Shown here piece after piece: positions 33,184 through 44,049 of a DNA stretch of 64,000 nt. The position numbers and the translations under genes were made by a program. Below the pieces are notes generated by a model. The model saw nothing but the letters and a program-made list of their open reading frames with translations. It had not been told where the DNA came from and did not search any database. Origin of the DNA: Chamaelirium japonicum (taxonomy: Eukaryota > Streptophyta > Magnoliopsida > Liliales > Melanthiaceae); the NCBI GenBank assembly GCA_947650365.1, contig OX393549.1:23425347-23489346 (forward strand), in the 5' to 3' direction. The first letter of the stretch is position 1. Every line of letters starts with the position of its first letter.

Positions 33184-33556
33184 GAACCGTCCGATCGTCC
33201 CTACCGTCCCCGGGATGGAACCCTAGTCCTTTTTTGGAAATTATTTTTTTTTGAATGTAAAAATTCAGCAGAAAGGTGGTAACAGATAAATCAGAACAGA
33301 AATGTTTTTGCGCTGGATGTGTTTTTTTTTTCCTTTTGTGCGTTGGATGTGCCACGTGGAGGGTGGATCTTAAGTTACCGTGTCTGAGCGGTTACCCCCA
33401 CTGACCACGTTTAGCTTTTGCTTGAAAGGGGTTTGACTTGGTGGAAAATCGGTCGGTGAAAAGACGGGTAAATTGGTCAAAGCCTGTTGATTTGATCGGA
33501 TTGTCGTATCCGTGCTCGGGTGGTCACAGTTGGCTCTTCTAGAAGAAAGTACCCCC
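33184..33556. other. 3' flank of the response regulator
   Basis: Short 3' region after the TGA with A/T-rich stretches (TTTTTTTTTCC at about 33321). No clear AATAAA. No further gene before the hAT MITE nest. Confidence 0.4.
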
Positions 33557-33562
33557 TAGGAG

Positions 33563-34664
33563 TAGGGTAGAGGTGTGCAGGATCCAAACCAAACCGACCG
33601 AACCAAACCAAACCGACCGAATTTGATCGGTTTCGACACACTCAACGGATCGGATTGGATCAGGATTTCTTAAAACCGATATGGTTGGATCGGTTATCGG
33701 ATTTATCAATTTAAAACCGACCTAAACCGAACCGAACCGGACTCCGGTTTATAATTTACTAATTTAGTGGTAACTGTTGTGAACTTTTGTTTAATTGTTA
33801 AAACTGTACTTTGTAGTTTTTAATATTTAATGGATACGAATATTGTGGACATAACGGTATTGTTGTTGATAACTTGGTATTTTGGTAAGTAATGTAGTAT
33901 CATTTTATAATTTTTGAAATAATCATTTTAAAGTTGAAACTATGCCCAAATAAAAAAAAAAAAACTACTAAGCATATGGGCCAAAGCCCAAACCGACTAT
34001 CCAATCCAATCCAAACCGACTTTAATTGGATTGGATTGGATTGGATTCCAGTCTCAATCGGTTTGGATCGGATTGCAAATTCTCAAAACCGACCTAGGTT
34101 GGATCGGTTTGGGTTTTGCCTAAATAGGTCGGTTTCGAACCGATGCACACCCCTAGAGTAGGGGTGGCAATCCTTAACCCGACCCGCCAACCCGACCCGA
34201 AGTTAGCGGGTTTGGGTTTGCTCTAAATGGGTTCGGTTCATAAACGGGTTGACCCGATTGACCGTTTATTTAATGGGTCGGGTTCGGGTTTGTCCTTACA
34301 ACCCGATTGACCCGACTTGACCCGTTTACCAAATTGATCGTGTCAACCCGACCCGAGCCAACCCGACCCAACTTGCAGAACCAACCCGGCCCAATCCCAC
34401 CCGTCTTGACCCAACCCGACAGGTTTACATAGGTTCTGTTGACCCAACCCGAGCCAACCCGACCCTACACGACCCGACCTGTTTAGTAAACGGGTTAAAC
34501 GGGTCGGTTCGGGTCAACCCGTTATTAGGCGGGTCGGGTTTGGGTTAAAGTTTTTGACCCATTTATTAAATGGGTCAGATTCGGATTGGATGTTTTGCCC
34601 TTATACCTATGTCTCAACCCGACCCGAACACGACCCGACCCGACCCGACCCATTGTCACCCCTA
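33563..34664. mobile_element. Middle hAT-type MITE (B) of the nest
   Basis: Perfect 8-bp duplication CCTAGGAG at 33555-33562 and 34665-34672. Ends TAGGGGTGGCAATCC (split by element A after TAGGG) and the complement of TAGGGGTGACAATGGG. Interior of CGGGT/ACCCG runs. The target CCTAGGAG includes the first six bases (TAGGAG) of element C. Confidence 0.85.
33568..34155. mobile_element. Innermost hAT-type MITE (A) of the nest
   Basis: Perfect 8-bp duplication GAGTAGGG at 33560-33567 and 34156-34163. Ends TAGAGGTGTGCAGGATCC and the complement of TAGGGGTGTGCATCGG. The interior uses AAACCGACC/GGTCGGTTT runs rather than ACCCG. The target GAGTAGGG consists of GAG plus the first five bases (TAGGG) of element B. 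Confidence 0.88.
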
Positions 34665-35115
34665 CCTAGGAGTGCAACTCGGGTCGGGTTGATTCGGGTT
34701 TGAGCTTACCCGGAGTCAAACCGGACTAGTTCGGTTCTACTATATTGAAAATCGAACCAATCTGACTCGGGCATAGATCCTGACCAACCCAATCCACACT
34801 GAGATTGAGCCGAACTAGGTCGGTTCTACTATATTGAAAATCGAGCCAATCTGATTCGGGCACAGATCCGGACCAACCCAATTCACATTAAGATCGGATT
34901 GGTTTGGATTAGTTCTCGAGTCAGTAGTTGGTCTAATAAATTAAGAACCATTGACTATTTAGTAGAAAAGTTAGAGGTCTATATTGGGCATTAGGGTTTT
35001 CGCCACCCGTTGAAATGTCTTGGAAATTGGCTCAACGTTAGCAAATAGCAAACCGGCTTGTGTGCTAGTGTGATGTACCCCAAAAGTCCAAATCCCGACC
35101 CAATTTGCACTCCTA

Positions 35116-35946
35116 ATTTATGCACATGGAATTAGTGATGACGTTCAAAAAAATTTATTTATTTTTTATTCCTTGTTTAGTCTCTTCCCCAACCTTCTGC
35201 TGGTTGCCATTGATGCCGACCCCATCACCCTCGACCTCCGTCTCAGCCGCCACCCTAACCTCCTGATCCACCACCTCCCTTTTCGACAACGCCCTCTGTC
35301 GTCCTCTTTTCCTCCTCCTTCCTTTATCTTTTTCGCACCGGAATCCTAAGTCGTTGGCCCTCCTTCCTCCTCCTCCCTTCTTCTTCCATCTTCCCCGCAC
35401 CTAAACCCAATCGATGTTGGGTTCAGGAGCGGAAAATATGGTGGGAGGAGGAAGGGGGAGTAGGGCTAACAGTTCAGAGTTTCGGCACGAAAAAGATGGA
35501 GGAGGGAGGGTGTCAAGGCGGGGAGGGGAGGGCCATGGAGGGGTGAGCGGTCGGACATAAATAAAGGGGGGGGGGGGGGGGGGGGGGGGACCATGATCGA
35601 TAATGATCTAACCATAAGACTTAAGGCATTGAAAAATGAAGAGTATCCTCCTTTGTACCTCCACCTGCAATCTAAAGATCATTGTGAGATCTTCCCCCCT
35701 TTGAGGCTTTCAATAGTAAACCATTCATATCTCCCAAGCTGATCATGAGATCTTTAGATTACTGTGCTGTGAGGTTATGAGATCTTTATATAACTTAGGA
35801 GCATCCAACTATAATGAAGATCAATCTTCAAGTGCTGATAGTTGCTGTGTCCTGCAATCTGATCATTAAATTGTAGTAAGAGAAGAATGAGGGGCGTGAA
35901 TATGCAACAAAAAAGATCAAAAGGGCTCATAGCAACGGATGCGCCC
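35116..35946. other. Intergenic DNA with a 24-base G run
   Basis: GA/TC-rich low-complexity sequence at 35170-35540 gives open frames without meaning. A pure G run lies at 35566-35589. No gene recognised. Confidence 0.45.
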
Positions 35947-35951
35947 AACCA

Positions 35952-36090
35952 ACAATATTCAACTTTGGATGATAAACGATGCTACAAATCCGATACTTAG
36001 AAGTTTTGCCTCCTCATGTACTTGTGTATATAGATAGGCATAGATCCAATAGAGAGGTACCTTTTGGATCTCCCAAATCAGTGCCTGACA
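35952..36090 (+). mobile_element. 5' LTR remnant of a short-LTR Copia element
   Basis: Aligns with the 3' LTR at 42963-43119 through CCGATACTTAGAAGTTT, CTCCTCATGTACTTGT and CCTTTTGGATCTCCCAAATC. It ends CCTGACA and is followed by TTGTATCAGAGCATGGG, a tRNA-iMet-type primer-binding site. AACCA flanks both the 5' (35947-35951) and 3' (43120-43124) sides, a candidate 5-bp target duplication. The first bases of this copy are too diverged to be certain. Confidence 0.65.
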
Positions 36091-37200
36091 TTGTATCAGA
36101 GCATGGGTTTTAAGCGACCAATCTCCTTTGCGACTCGGTCTCTTAACCCTAGCCATCGACCCCCTCCCCCCCCCCCCCCTCGCAGGTTGTCTGCGCACTG
36201 CCTAGTCATCTCACCCCCTTGCACGCCAACATCCGACCGCCAACCCCACCGCCGCCCGACGTTAGCACCCACCTTCGCAGCTCTCTCTCCGACCTTCCTA
36301 TTCTATCATTGCACTTCACCTCACCTTACTATGTCCAGTTCCTACCTCCACGCCACCATCAGCTGCTCCACTATCATCACCAGCCGGATTCATAGAATCG
36401 TCAAAAGCCACTTCTCTCGTAGATACTCCTCCTTAGGTAGTTTCTCTTGCTTTGTCGCTACTTCTTGATACTTTTGTGACTCTTGGTCCTCTTACACCTA
36501 TGACTGCTCCATCCTCCCCATACGTGGATCCTCGTCCTTGCCACTCCGAGCGCATTTGCCACCTGCTTGATTGATATGGTCACTCTCCCGATCGGTTAAC
36601 ATTTTTTACAGTTACCTTAGCCCCCCCTGTTTTATTCTTTTTTTTTTATTACTGTCCATATTGACCAAGAGCCCCATTCATAAAGAGAGGCGATCCAGTT
36701 TCTAGAGTGGCAACATACTATGACTGAGGAGCTCGCAGTCTTTCACCAGGCTCAGACTTCAGATCTTGTCCCATATCCTGCATGGGTCCCCCTATCAGTT
36801 GCAAGTGGATCTTCAAGATCAAGGCCCGATCAGGTGAATTTATTAAGCAACATGAATCTTCCCTCATTACGAGAGGCATGACTCAAGAGCATGTGGTTGA
36901 CTACAACGAGACATTTTCTATAGTTGCCAGGATGACCGTCATTCGTATACTACTCGTTGTGGTCGTTGGATTGCCACTTCATCAGATGTAAATGAAAAAT
37001 GTTTTTCTTCGTGGTACCCTATAAGAGGAGTTCTACATGACGCCTCCTCCCGAACACCTTACTCCTCTCGAGCATGTTTGTCGTCTATGCATAGTCCTCT
37101 ATGGTCTTAAGCAAGTTCCTCGCGTCTGGTTTGAGTGATTTCGTAGTAACAGGCTTCATTGAGTGTCATATTGACTACACCATATTCACTGATGCAGGAG
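36091..37200 (+). pseudogene. Copia gag-pol remnant, reverse transcriptase N-part, broken
   Basis: After the primer-binding site comes C-rich degenerate sequence. From 36700 the reverse transcriptase is clear: MTEELAVFHQAQTSDLVPYP, a frameshift, then ISCKWIFKIKARSGEFIK, DYNETFSIVARMTVIRILL, GLPLHQM with a stop where the VKNAFLHG motif follows, then MTPPPEHLTPLEHVCRL, LYGLKQVPRVWF and TGFIECHIDYTIFTDAG. The element is cut at about 37190-37205 by other retrotransposons. Its last residues and polypurine tract (GTTTGAGGGGGGA) reappear at 42860-42962. The catalytic half of the reverse transcriptase and RNase H are gone. Confidence 0.82.
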
Positions 37201-37734
37201 ATCGGGCCCCTCCAAAAGAAGTAATTACAACCAACCCACGCTTCTTCAAAAGAGGCAGCTATAACCAGTCCACACTTCTCCAAAAGAGACGGCTACAACC
37301 AACCCACACTTCTCCAAAAGAGGCAAGTCATCATGCCTCCCTCCTAAAGATGGTAGCTGCAACAATTTAGAAGGAAGGCCATTCAATCACAAAGAAGAAA
37401 GATCTTAATGGCAACAAATCAGTGTCCACGTGATCTTGCACCAAGACCATAAATTGGGCAAGATTTATCAAAGGCTCTTAAGGAATGTTATTAATTTTTT
37501 TATTTCATTTTTATTTTCTTTCCTTCTTAGTACTCGGCTGAGTCCTATATAAAGGCCTACTACTAGCATATAATGGCATCCAGCTTTTGGCATTTCTAAT
37601 TAAGTGATTGTTATTCTCCAAAGTTCTTGCATCTTGTGAGATTCGAGAGAGTTCTTGAGAGAGGATCGTTGCATTTTTCCTCTGTCGTTAATCGAAGAAG
37701 ACATGCTCCTCTTCAACCCCGTTTCCGCTACGCA
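37190..37734 (+). mobile_element. Gypsy-type LTR (first), with TATA box and primer-binding site
   Basis: Ends CTACGCA, followed after AAGT by TGGTATCAGATCAGG, a tRNA-iMet-type primer-binding site. TATA box CTATATAAAGG lies at about 37547. The left part contains three diverged copies of CTTCTCCAAAAGAG. The left end is uncertain because it merges into Copia coding sequence. Confidence 0.6.
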
Positions 37735-38064
37735 AAGTTGGTATCAGATCAGGCGTTATTTCTCTCCGATTGCAGATCAATATGGATCGAAAAATCCCAA
37801 CTCCACAGACAATGATCTGGGAGTACCAACCCCCGAGGGCCTTGCGGTTTCTCATCGAGAGGTGATATCAAATTTGGTCAGGATACGAAAGATCCTTGCG
37901 AAGCTAACACATGTTCTCAATCTCGATCATATTCTTGGAGGACTTCCTCGAGCGCACCAAGCAAATAAGCAAACCCACTACGAGGAAGGTCCAGGCGCCA
38001 CCATTGAATCGCTTCGACGGGATGACATCTCCATGAAGACGCACAAGGATAAGATTGTATGACT

Positions 38065-39135
38065 CCCTACTAAGATTATTAAAGCCACGAGGAGGCACCA
38101 CGCCCACAATATGATCCTTTTGACGGTGATAATTGCCTTATGGGAGGGTATGGCGGTCGCTACCCGGGAGGTTGTGGTTCCTCCATGGGGGGAGGCAACT
38201 ACGGTGGTGGCAGCGGCTACAACGGCGACAATCATGGCGGTAATAGTGGCTACCAAGGCGAAAATGATGACCAAAATGACGACCCTTATGGTGGCTATGG
38301 TGGCTACAATAGCGGCTACAACGGCGGTCCTGACAACTTCGATGGAGGCTACCGAAACGACGGCAATGACCGAGACTTCTGCATGAAGGTGGACCTGCTC
38401 GCCTTCACCGACCACCTCAACATCGAAGAGTTTCTCGACTGGCTCTCTGAAGTCGAGCGATTCTTTAACTATATGGATACGGCGGAAGAATAGAAGGCCA
38501 ATCTGGTAGCCTACAAACTCAAAGGAAGCACATCTGTTTGGTGGGAGCAACACCAACAATCTTATGCCCGGATCGGAAAGAATTCTATCCATTCTTGGTC
38601 AAGAATGAAGCGGCTTATTCACGCACGTTTCCTCCCACCAGACTATGACTAGTTATTATTTCAACAATATCAAACATGTATGCAAGGTCCCCGCATTGTC
38701 AACGAGTACACGACAGAATTCTTTCGTCTAGCGGCCCACAATAACCTGGAGGAGACCGATGCTTAGCAAGTAGTGCGCTACATCGGAGGGCTTCGACTAG
38801 CAATCCTGGACCTCGTCCATCTGCAGCCCGTTTACACCCTCTGCGAGGCGGTGCAACTAGCTACGCGTGTGGAGATGCAATTAGAGCGAACAACAAATCC
38901 CTGGAGCAACTCCTTCAATCGAACACCTGAACCAACCCGAGCGAGCGATTCTTCGACCAATCGAGGAAAAACTCCTGAGAAAGAAGGGTCGGCTACTGTG
39001 AATAAAGGATCAAGCACCAGTCAAACGAGGACGGCTAGGACTACAAACCTTGCGCGAGCTCTGGCCATAAACCCCTACGTGGTTCAAAGGGGAGACAAGT
39101 GCTTTCGATGAAATAAAGTGGGGCATGCACTACTC
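38065..39135 (+). pseudogene. Gypsy gag gene with Gly/Tyr/Asn-rich N-terminus, broken by stops
   Basis: One frame (38140-39111) reads through a low-complexity head of GGY/GYN repeats (about 38140-38370), then a retrotransposon gag core: KVDLLAFTDHLNIEEFLDWL, SEVERFFNYMDTAEE, a stop, AYKLKGSTSVWWEQ, SWSRMKRLIHARFLPPDYD, a stop, [17 protein letters not shown]. It ends at a zinc-knuckle start (GDKCFR, stop, NKVGHA). There are at least four stops (near 38492, 38650, 38764, 39110). No pol follows. The head composition is unusual for this family. Confidence 0.82.
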
Positions 39136-39199
39136 GAATTAATGTCCACAACAGCGCATGGAGAATATTACCGAAGCAGATGAAGGCTACTGTGGGTGC

Positions 39200-39420
39200 A
39201 AAATCTGGCGAATGCCTGACGGTGGGACTTGCAGCCCTACTGGCCCACGAAGATGACAGTGGGATCCATAGCCCTGTTTGGGCCCCACAAAGACGACAGT
39301 AGGACCAGCAGTTCTGCCTGGGCCCCACGAAGACGATGGTGGAACCCGCAGCCCTGCCTGGGGCCCACGAAGACGACGATGGGACTTGCAGCCTTGCTTG
39401 GGCCCCACAAATGTCATCCA
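39200..39420. repeat. Tandem repeat, ~43-48-bp unit, about five copies
   Basis: Unit built from GCAGCCCTGCCTGGGCCCCAC, GAAGACGA and GGTGGGACC, with about five imperfect copies. It stays open in several frames because the unit has few stops. It follows the truncated gag directly. Confidence 0.75.
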
Positions 39421-39658
39421 GGGTATGGTAAATCCCCTGAATAATTACCTAAACTCCTGATATTCTAGGGAATATTTCTTGAATATTTACAAATCTCTAT
39501 ATATAGCCAATCTTGTAAATAATCCAGGGGAAATTTCATTATTCCTTATCCCACTTTCTGTTTTCTAGAGCTCTCTGAGTCTTCTAGTCTTCAGACTTTC
39601 AAGCCTTCTCCATCTGTTGTCTACTTGTAACAAGCACTCCTCGGCCTGTCGAGAGTAG

Positions 39659-40204
39659 TGTGGGTGAAAAAATTGTACCGGACCGGGCCAGACCCACATG
39701 AGCCCATGCAAAGTCCCAAACAGGTAAGCCCAGGAGCAGCGCCACCTCAGTATCGCCATGTCATCATTACCACCTCAGTATAGATCACCACATCATTACT
39801 GCCATATCAGCACATGCTTCAGCTATAAAAGGACCCCTTTGGCATCCATAGAAGGGGTTGGTTGATGGTTGGTCATTCAATCTAGAGGAGGAGAGGATTC
39901 TAGAGCCAGAGCTAGAGAGCTCACTTCTCCCCTTCTTGTTCTCTTCTAGTTGCTCTGTGCAACCCCACTGCACGAAGCTTTTCTTGGCTTGTCAAGAGAA
40001 CACTCACCCCTTATTTACTCAAATTATAATGAAGATTAGGTGGCACCTCTAGCCCAGAGACGTAGGTCACAAGATCGAACTTGGACAACAACTCCAAGTG
40101 TCACCCCTACTTCTCTACTTTGTAATCTCTCTCTAAAATCATACAATTCAGTTAATAATTGTGGGGTGAAGTCTCTGATCAAGACGGCACGAAAATTTTC
40201 CCCA
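39659..40204 (+). mobile_element. Second Gypsy-type LTR (546 bp)
   Basis: Starts TGTGGGTGAAAAAATT and ends AAATTTTCCCCA, then TAATCTTTGGCGTCGTCTGTGGG, which resembles the GGCGCCGTCTGTGGGA primer-binding region common in plant Gypsy elements. TATA-like GCTATAAAAGG lies at 39820-39830. An additional LTR-like 3' end with CTATATATAGCC lies just before it at 39450-39650. Confidence 0.65.
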
Positions 40205-40339
40205 TAATCTTTGGCGTCGTCTGTGGGATATCGTTAGAGGTCTTACCTATACCTCTACCGACTCTTACTCAACTTGTGGTGACGAGCCACAAGACCTCCT
40301 TTAAGTCTACTTCAACTTCTACACCACGCCGACATCAAT

Positions 40340-40925
40340 GCGCTCGATGGTGAAGGCCAACACCAACCCTCCGAAAATGGGTACTGATATGATGAACGAC
40401 ATACTCATCGAAGACGAGTATGAACTCTCTGTGGCGACCAACCGAAGGCATATCCTGGAACGACTAGACCCATAAAGCAGCGGTCCAAAAGGCCGCAATA
40501 ATCGACAGGAATCATTATCTCCAAGGCACCGGCCAGGCAATGAGCATGTTGCCCACTGGGATGGGTGTCCAGCTACATACTAAATTTCGGCAGCTGACTT
40601 CTAGCTGCAGAACCTCCTCAAGAAGAATGCGGCCCTTGAGCAAGAGAGGGATTCCCTGAAGATGGCGGCTGAAAGAGCAGGGGTTGTGGTCCACACCTCA
40701 CCTGCCGCTAATGAAGATCAACCAAGGACTTACCTAGACGCGTGTCATCATCTCGAAGAACTGCATAGACCGAGTACCGAGAGGCATCAGGCATCTACAC
40801 AGGCACTGAGGCAAGCGATGTGGGATCGCCTCGATGTCAATGGCGCACCGAGCCACCACCGAGAAAGGTCGTCTGAATCAACGGGGTCCACAACTGCATC
40901 AAGGGAGACCCAGCTCTCAGTGTAG
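40340..40925 (+). pseudogene. Gag-like remnant after the second LTR
   Basis: Open pieces at 40340-40474 and 40662-40925 (MAAERAGVVVHTSPAANEDQ, then HHLEELHRPSTERHQASTQAL) fit the charged, Glu/Gln-rich N-terminal gag region of TAT-like Gypsy elements by position and composition. Homology is weak and frames are broken. Confidence 0.4.
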
Positions 40926-41012
40926 TCGCAATTTGAAGAAGTTGTTGAGGCTAGTGTATGAACAAGATGTACTGAAAGCAAGAAGTTGCTACTATACTCA
41001 TCCGATTTTAAT

Positions 41013-41440
41013 CGGACTTTAGCCTTGAACGGGGGTAGCCGATGTTGCTTCGAGCTTCCGACTTGAACTGATGGAATCGAAGGCTTAGTTTGACCTGGTT
41101 TATAAGGAGCCTTTTTATTGAACTTTAGCCTTGAAAGGGCGTAGCCAATTTTTGCTTCGAGCTTCTGACTTGAACTGGTGGAATCAAAGGCTTAGTTTGA
41201 TCTGGGTTGCCAGGAGCTTTTTTATCGGACTTTAGCCTTGGAAGGGCATAGCTGATTTTTGCTTCGAGCTTCCGACTTGAACTGGCGGAATCGAAGGTTT
41301 AGTTTGACCTGAGTTGCTAGAAGCCTTTTTATCGAACTTTAGCCTTGAAGGGGCGTAGCCGATGTTGCTTCGAGCTTTTAACTTGAACTGGCGGAATCGA
41401 AGGCTTAGTTTGATTTGGGTTGCCATGAGCCTTTAGGTGT
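41013..41440 (-). repeat. Tandem repeat with 106-107-bp unit, about four copies
   Basis: ACTTTAGCCTTGA recurs at 41016, 41122, 41229 and 41336, i.e. periods 106, 107 and 107. Each unit also has CTTCGAGCTTCCGACTTGAACTG-like and TCGAAGGCTTAGTTTGA-like blocks. A diverged extra copy lies at 41690-41800. The array lies 3' of the minus-strand integrase remnant, where such elements often carry tandem arrays. Confidence 0.85.
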
Positions 41441-41471
41441 CTTGAACGGGTTGAATTAATCTTCAAGAGAT

Positions 41472-41813
41472 TTAAACTTTGACGGTTAGCCTGTAGGGAC
41501 CTTTGTTGCCTCTGTACTCTATGATGTATGGCCCTTCCCAAGCCGGAGCAAATTTGTCACTGGCAACTTCCTTCGTGTTTGGAAAAATGACTCTGAGTAC
41601 CAAGTTTCTCTTAGTGAATTCTCTTCTTTTATCCCTTTTGTTATATGCCCTTTTGATTTTTATTTGTAATTGGTCACATGTGTTGCTGCCCTTAAAAGGA
41701 TGTAACCGATTTTGCTTTGAGCTTCCGACTTGAACGGGTGGAATCGAAGTCGTTTGTTGACCTGGGTTGCCAGGAGCTTTTAGGTGCCTTGAACGAGCGG
41801 AATAGAATTTCAA
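41472..41813 (-). pseudogene. Gypsy integrase C-terminus, minus strand
   Basis: The minus frame reads IKIKRAYNKRDKRREFTKRN, LVLRVIFPNTKEVASDKFAP, then AWEGPYIIEYRGNKGPYRL, the conserved end of Gypsy polyproteins (YNKRVK...LVLR...KLAPNWEGPY). The part upstream in this frame is repeat-derived. Protease, reverse transcriptase and most of integrase are absent. Confidence 0.85.
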
Positions 41814-41899
41814 GAGACTTCAACTTCGAGAAAAAGATGTATTTTATTGATAAAGCAAAGTTGCGGTTATAATTTTTAAAGTTCGCCCGACAGATATTG

Positions 41900-42840
41900 T
41901 GAACTCGCATTTTCAGATGCTCAACCTCTTTGTTGGAGGATTTCTGCCTCTACCGATGTTGTCTTCTTTCTCTTAGCCTGGTTCCTTGTTGGCGAGGTAG
42001 CCGTCTAGTCGACCTTCTTTGACCAGATCTTCGATGTGATGGTTTAGCTTCTGGTAGGTAGATGTTGGGTAGCCATGGCTGTGATGGAACTTGCAGTAGA
42101 CAGTAGTATCCTTCATCTGCTCCGAGTTCGGAGGGAGAGGTTATGGCCATTTGTAGAAGGGTTCATTCTACAAGTAGGTGAGTATATCATCGATCGAGGT
42201 GTTCGACTCGATGAATACTCTTTGCTTCCTCGGAGTTCTCCTCTTCCCTGCTGGAGGGTTTTTCGGTTCTTCATTCTGCCTCTTGGCCGATCCATTCTTG
42301 TCAGCCGAGGTGTTGGTGTGATTCTTGGGGCATGCGTCCTTTGGGACTTCATCAGCTTTCTTGTGTTAGGAATTGCGAGGCTCGTGTAGTCTCCTGACCC
42401 ACTGATTGTCCTCCACCTTTATCTCCCACTATACTCGCTTGAACATAGCCTCCAAAGAGCCGGGAGAATGCCGAATAAAGTCAGCGTAGATGTGGAGTTC
42501 CGGCCAGATAGCGTTTTGGAATGCTAGTATGATGGCCTCTTCATTTTAGGATCGGCCAATGAGCTCGAAATGCTCATTACGGAATCTCGTTGTGAAGCTT
42601 CATAGAGACTCGTTGGAGCTCATCTTTAGCCGATAGAGAGAGTCCATCTTCTTTTACAGCTTCAAGTTCAGCGGTAGTGCTTCATGAACAATTCGCCAAC
42701 TCCTCGAATGTGGCCACCATACCTATAGGCATGTGGTACCAGTCGATGGCAGGTCCCTCGAGGCTTCCTGCGAACATACGATAGAGAATATGGTTCTTAT
42801 ACTCATACGGCGTTATATTGCTCACAATATCTCCTTACCT
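41900..42840 (-). pseudogene. TAT-like Gypsy gag, minus strand, broken
   Basis: Minus-strand translation gives MFAGSLEGPAIDWYHMPIG near 42770-42715, GMVATFEELANCS, and, near 42110-41990, YCKFHHSHGYPTSTYQKLNH then EDLVKEGRLDGYLANKEP. These are the capsid and the Cys/His-region pattern of TAT-type gag. Frames are interrupted. Together with the integrase tail just downstream it forms an element that has lost nearly all of pol. Confidence 0.72.
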
Positions 42841-42962
42841 TTCATCTCCTTCAAGGAATAGATTCTAGATTTTATCACAAAATCTCTTCCTACTGCTACT
42901 TTTCAATATTGTGTTCGCAAACTCTCGGTGTTCAACTCATCTTAAGTTTGAGGGGGGATATA

Positions 42963-43119
42963 TGTTACTTGTAGTTGTCTATACATTGTATAAGATGTTT
43001 AGTCCCATATCGGATACTCAGGAGTTTCGTCTCCTCATCATGTACTTGTATATATACATGCATGGGTACATACCCAAATGAAGAGACACCTTTTAGATCT
43101 CTCAAATTAGTGTCGGACA
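42963..43119 (+). mobile_element. 3' LTR (157 bp) of the split Copia element
   Basis: Preceded by the polypurine tract GAGGGGGGATA. Starts TGTTACTTGTAGTTG and ends TGTCGGACA. It matches the 5' remnant at 35952-36090 at many positions. The length is short for a Copia LTR. Confidence 0.75.
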
Positions 43120-44049
43120 AACCAAAAATCATTTACTTCTTAGTTTTTTAGCAATAGTTTTGTGCTATTATCAAGAAGCATGAAGTATTGAATGATCAAA
43201 TGGAACATTGTTGAACCATTAGGGGGGGGGGGGGGGGGGGGATACACAATGGGGTTTCACTGGGGAAAGCAAACCGGGGTTGTAGAAGAACAAAGATGTG
43301 ATGGCGATAGTGCCAAGCCGATAATCGAAGATCAATCCATGAGGTGCATTGAAGATCTTCGATCAGATAAAAGTGGTAGCTATCACCAAAGAAGTCGAGG
43401 ATGTTGATTCAATGCTGAAAAGTAGAGGGTGATGCACAATCGGGAGGTAGTGAATGATGCCTCATCAAGAGGATGGAGATGGAGGGCCGCCGTATGAACG
43501 TGCCGCGCCATCATCGTGAAGGTGGAGAAGTATGAGTGGAAAGGGGGGTAGAGAGCGTGCAAGAGAGAAGGGAAAAGGGGTTGAGGGGAAGTGGAAAAGA
43601 AGCATGCCACCTTTGCTTAGTTGTTGGTATGGATTATTACCATGATGTTAGTGGGACAAAACCTTCACATCTAAGCATAACATTCACAAAAAAAAGAGAT
43701 AAATAAAAGAAATATATTATATTCACATGAGAAATAAATCACATCATTAAGGATATGACCTCTAGTTCCTGCATAGACTTATTAGGAGCTAGACAGGTTG
43801 TGAATATTGAATGGTGCAAATAGTATTGTTACAGGCCACCAGGAGAACCCCCAGGGGCTCTCATCATAAGGGCCGGGTGATCAAATGGGTGGAGACAGGT
43901 GTCGATGGCTAGATCCAGAACCATGGTGATTCCGTGGTTCAGGGCGATTATTTTAAATAATTCGTATTGAGAAGGCTTAGATTGAGGGCGATTGTCTCCT
44001 GATTGTGTCATTCCCCATTTCTTCTACAAAATGTCATTTCAGAGAAAGT
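43120..44049. other. Intergenic DNA with a 20-base G run
   Basis: G run at 43222-43241. Short purine-rich open stretches on both strands near 43200-43610 have no family. No gene recognised. Confidence 0.4.

Larger units (their letters stand above)
33557..35115. mobile_element. Outermost hAT-type MITE (C) of a three-level nest
   Basis: The right end is the complement of TAGGAGTGCAAATTGGG; the left end TAGGAG is at 33557-33562, with the rest (TAGGAGTGCAACTCGGG) at 34667-34683, separated by insertion of element B. Inside the right part are two direct repeats of about 100 bp (TTCTACTATATTGAAAATCG, at about 34735 and 34824). No target duplication is recognised, so C is the oldest by nesting order. 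Confidence 0.65.
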
